Shown here: positions 24,994 through 28,588 of the stretch, in pieces
Layout: every line of letters begins with the position of its first letter
How positions within the stretch are numbered: position 1 is the stretch's first letter
Assembly (NCBI GenBank): GCA_022539475.1
Contig: VCMS01000028.1
Span: forward strand, 1 to 28,588
Reading direction: 5' to 3'
DNA: 28,588 bases
Source of the DNA: Gracilaria domingensis
Taxonomy: Eukaryota > Rhodophyta > Florideophyceae > Gracilariales > Gracilariaceae
Notes under the pieces: generated by a model
Seen by the model: only the letters and a program-made list of their open reading frames with translations
Told to the model about the DNA's origin: nothing
Databases searched by the model: none
Position numbers and translations under genes: made by a program

Positions 24994-27900
24994 GTTCAAT
25001 TGCGAATTGAATGGTGCCACCAATGATGTTAACGATACCGAGCATGTTGCATCTTGCAATTCGACGCAACTGGACCAAAGACGTTTGACATTTGTTCAAT
25101 TACCAGCCTGCCGCACCTTTTCTATGTTCATATGTATAGCCTTGTAATAGTATACTACTCTTAATACTCGCAAGACACACATAATTTACTAATCATCTCA
25201 TTCTCATCCACTTCGAGGCGCTCGCAGCCTCATTATTGGCAATCGTCATCACTACTACTCTCGAGCACTTCGGTTCTACCGGCGTCCGCTTCCACACCAA
25301 TCTCCACGACCACTTGGTCTTCGTCCATGTCAACCGCCCCACCCTCCTTATCGGACAACAGTTCATCCTCCGCCTCCTCCTCCTCGTTACCATTGACAAA
25401 CGTGGGTCGGAATCCCGCACCCGATGAACAGCATCAGGTAGTGCGTAGCCTCTGGTACCATGTACATGTGGTATCTAACCAGCAAATCCATAGACTCGGG
25501 CCTATCCATCTTGTCCTTCCCACTTGCTCCAGCATGTGTCACATCACCACGGCCCACGAATACAGAGTACGGTGGGATGATTATCTTCTTCGCTGGATAC
25601 ACCTCCGACATCACTCGCAACTGTTGGTTGTTCATCCCCACCAGTTGATGGCTTCCAGCGCTCACCCAGAGAGGAAAGCCCTCTTTCCCAGAGGCCATTA
25701 CAAAGTATCCGGGTTGCCAGTATTCATTGTTTCCTTCGTAACCAGACCATGAAGTCGGTGTGCAGCGTCTGGCGCTTGCACTTTCTCGTCGTCCCAGAAA
25801 TCGACCACCAGTTTTCGGAGTGTACATCTTCACAGCTTCCCTTTCATTGTCCATAGTCCAAAGCCGCAGCAATTGTACCCATTCGAACATCAAGTAAAGC
25901 ACGCGACCTTACAACCCCATTGAGCTCCTCATCATCCTCCGGCTTCTCCACCGTACCCAACGTGTCGACATCACTCTCCCTCAAATGGTCCATCGCTACC
26001 GTCCTTCCATCCTTCATCATCGTTGATTATTTGAACAAACGACTTCTGTTCCTCTCCTTTCCGTATATCCGGCATCGCTCCATACTCATTCTCGAAGAAG
26101 TCCACCAACTTCCCCGACACATCTCCGAACTCCCGAACTTCTTCCAACTCCTCCCATTTAGGGACACCATTATCCGCACGCAATATCCATTCTGCCTTAG
26201 CTCAGCTTGCATTCGGGCGAAGAACATTTGCCCAAATTCGTCATGCTCCTTCGCAGCAACCCACAGCACCTCTTCATCATCCATACTGTCGGTCGAGTAC
26301 GAGGTACTGCATACCAAATGTCTCCGCCCGTAGGCGATGTTCAGCCCTTGCAGCGTGCCAAAAGACAAGATGGTGTACATCTCTGAGATTCGAGACACTT
26401 AGCAGCTCCGACCTATGTCCCTTCGGCAAGTGAATGAATCTGAGCCAGGGGTCCTTGTGCTCAATTACGTTCTTCCCTTGCCATTCCTGCGGTCTCAGCC
26501 TGGCATACCCGCACCATGATGGGTTCAGTGGGCCATCATATGGGTCACCTCGAACAAGTCCGTGCTGCTCAGATTCCGGAAGAGCTGTAGGTAACTCGTC
26601 ATCAAATGACCCCCACCTGTCTCTTGCTGATCGTCTGGCGCAGCATCTTTCTCGACGGTGACAACCCGTGGAACTGTCACAGAAAGAAGCTCATCGTCAT
26701 CCACAAATGCAGAACTGCCTGCGTTCTCTGCATTCGCTCCCTCTCCCAATGCCACGAACTGAACCTTCATCGACCTTCCTCTCAGCACATGTTCATTTAG
26801 TTGAGACATCAGGTCATCCGTGTCATGCTGTTCAGAGTAGATCTCATCTGTTTGTGTGAAAGTCTTCTCCGTTTCTTCCTCGGCGGAGCCCGCTGTTCTT
26901 CTTCAGAGCTATCCAGAACTTCTATGGCACCTCGATTTCGGCCGTGCTCAATTTCCCTATAACTCACCTGCGCCCGTTCTCGTGCACTTCTTCGCGGCTC
27001 CCCTTCTTCACTGGCAGATGTTGCAGCAGCAGCAGCGGGAGTCCTCCTCTTCGTCACGGACTGCTTCACTGGTGCGGGGGGCGGAATTACCTTGAGCATC
27101 GTCCGCAATCGATTCTGAACGGAAGTCGTGGCAGTTCTAATTGAGTTCGTCCTGCTCCGAACACGCGGCAATGTGTTGAAGTTCACAACTTGTCCCAAAA
27201 GGAACTGATACACAGCTGCGTTGTTGTCTGGGTCTTCAACGTCATCTTCATTCGATGGAGCAGAAAGACTGACTTCGCGTTTCAGGAACACTTCCATGGA
27301 CTCTTCCTCGTTCAGTTCATTCCTCACTGCTCTAGCCGCGCGGAACAGAGACACTGCTCTATCATAAAAGAATCCTCGAACCTCCTCAAAGCTTTTCCAT
27401 TGCTTTGTCTTCGTCGACTTGCCCTTCAATAGAAACATCTGAAGACAATCAAGAATGAAGGAAAACTCCTCGCATCCAAAACATATAGCGGAGTATGGGA
27501 CAGATGTGTGAGACCTATGTCACTCACAGTCTCACATATATCCTCGAAATGGGCCAGCATTCCTCACGAGACATGAGTTGCAGGGCGACATTGGCATATC
27601 TCAGGTACTGACGCTCTTGCACAGTCCCAATCAGTTGGCTCTCCTTCAACACTTCTGTCACTTCTGCAGGATCCACGTCTGCCGGCGTCACCCCCTCAAC
27701 ATCTTCAATTAGAATGGCGACCACACTAACTATAGAGTGTATCTTGTCTGCAAACATCATCCTTCGCATGGTACTCGTCGACTCATTGAGGTACGAAGCA
27801 ACACATAACAATTCCTTCATCCCAATGGGCCTCCCATCTCTTCGTATCAGCAGATTGCAACGCCAAAACTTGGCTAATCGCTTCCACTTCGGTGCACCAG

Positions 27901-28588
27901 TCGCTGCCAAATATTGTATAGCTTTCAGACGATGCAAACCATCTACAATGAAGCACTTCTTCGTTAGGCGTCCCTTGTCAGTATCCCTCTCTCCCGTAGT
28001 AGCATCTTGTAAGGCCACCACTGGAGAACCCATTGACTGCAATATCCCCCGCTCCTCCATACTCTTCACAAGGGCTTCAACGTGGCGTTTACTTACTCCA
28101 CGGAGTAAATTGGGCGGAGTGTCCACCAGAGTGATGTCAACAGTAACAACAACATCCGGTACTGATTGAGGTTCACCTTTGGTACCTTCTGACGAATTCG
28201 TCTGTACGTCTTGCTCCGAGTAGGTGTCCCTTGTGTTCCAGACCGCTCGCCAGAAACACTTGAACGTGCCATTCTTGGCGGACAGAAGCACAACGTCATC
28301 GTCCTGCTGCTCCGCAGTTTCTGGTGCAGTTTGGGGTACAGATGGACCAGCTCCTTGCGCGGATTGCGCATCCGCGTCTGGAAGGGACCTTTCATGATCT
28401 CATCTTCCTCCTCTTGCACAGGCCGTCCCCTGCTGAACCGTCTGTTTCGACGCAGAAGTTCCCCTTGTGTCGACGGTCTGACTTCATCGCAGGAGAAGCC
28501 CTTTCGACGCAGTGGGCCTTCGTAGCGGAGGTAGACTTTGTTTGACCTGTCCGCTCGTAGCTGGGGATGCTCTCGTCTCCATAAGACC
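24096..28588 (+). repeat. Large direct repeat, copy 2, running to the window end
   Basis: Same orientation and gene content as 1-4508. Base changes such as 3823 C against G in copy 2 and a 16-base deletion show that the copies are not simply identical. From ~25.2 kb onward there are about 25-30 one-base indels by eye, almost all in homopolymer runs. This density is much higher than in 5.5-11.3 kb and resembles unpolished long-read consensus near a contig end. Confidence 0.93.
25204..28588 (-). pseudogene. ParB/Srx-2OG dioxygenase-like protein, copy 2, N-terminus beyond window, many frameshifts
   Basis: Corresponds to codons ~170 to the end of the 1094-5010 gene; the N-terminal part lies beyond the window. 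Long pieces stay readable: the ParB-like block with IVDGLHRLKA and CNLLIRRDGRPIGMKEL (within 27524-28160), the middle region (26809-27438), and the dioxygenase end with GRGDVTHAGASGKDKMDRP (within 25387-25760). Homopolymer indels and the 16-base deletion near 26175 break the frame throughout, so it cannot encode the full protein as given. It is valuable for showing the native sequence just after the distal histidine, lost by frameshift in copy 1, including the candidate 2-oxoglutarate-binding arginine. Whether it is a true pseudogene or poorly resolved sequence cannot be told here. Confidence 0.85.

Overview
This window is eukaryotic nuclear-type DNA. It carries recognisable homologues or remnants of CLEC16A/Ema (FPL domain), DNA primase large subunit (PRIM2), eIF3b and ribulose-phosphate 3-epimerase. 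It also has a SET-domain protein, nuclear-localisation-type basic clusters, TATA-like boxes, an AATAAA signal, and no ribosome-binding sites or operon-style spacing. Reading frames of 1-4 kb without introns point to a compact, intron-poor unicellular eukaryote such as an alga or other protist. I cannot name the lineage.

Region A (1-12.9 kb) looks like a large DNA transposon carrying its own chromatin and DNA-modification enzymes. From left to right it holds: a HAD-like protein (-, cut by the window edge); a ~1,300-residue protein joining a ParB/Srx-like domain to a C-terminal 2-oxoglutarate/Fe(II) dioxygenase-like domain (-, with one frameshift); a ~570 bp divergent promoter region; a beta-class N6-adenine/N4-cytosine DNA methyltransferase (+); an overlapping SET-domain protein (+) in the -1 frame, probably the C-terminal half of one methyltransferase-SET protein, with the frame change at a G7 run; and a ~1,100-residue Plavaka/TNP2-like (CACTA-type) transposase (-) whose 3' end overlaps the SET gene antisense. 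Beyond the transposase lies 1.75 kb without genes, containing a 32-bp-arm hairpin, a degenerate tandem-repeat tract and a run of three hairpins. I found no clear terminal inverted repeat, so the element borders are open.

Region B (13-21.2 kb) is mostly broken or partial host-type genes: an FPL-domain gene losing similarity at its C-terminus (-), a primase large-subunit pseudogene (+), a 5'-truncated eIF3b pseudogene with seven in-frame stops but no frameshift (-), an unrecognised coiled-coil ORF (-) and the C-terminal half of ribulose-phosphate epimerase (-). A 36-bp direct repeat brackets the eIF3b remnant.

Region C (21.2-24 kb) has an intact ketopantoate-reductase-like gene (+) and a third HAD paralogue (+), which keeps the catalytic motifs but is frameshifted near its 3' end.

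Region D (24.0-28.6 kb) is a second copy, same orientation, of the first ~4.5 kb (HAD plus ParB-dioxygenase), offset by ~24.1 kb and full of one-base, mainly homopolymer, indels. This could be a tandem element array, a solo degenerate copy, or the overlapping ends of a ~24.1 kb circular or tandem unit. The many homopolymer indels mean that some frameshifts in this window may be consensus errors rather than biology.
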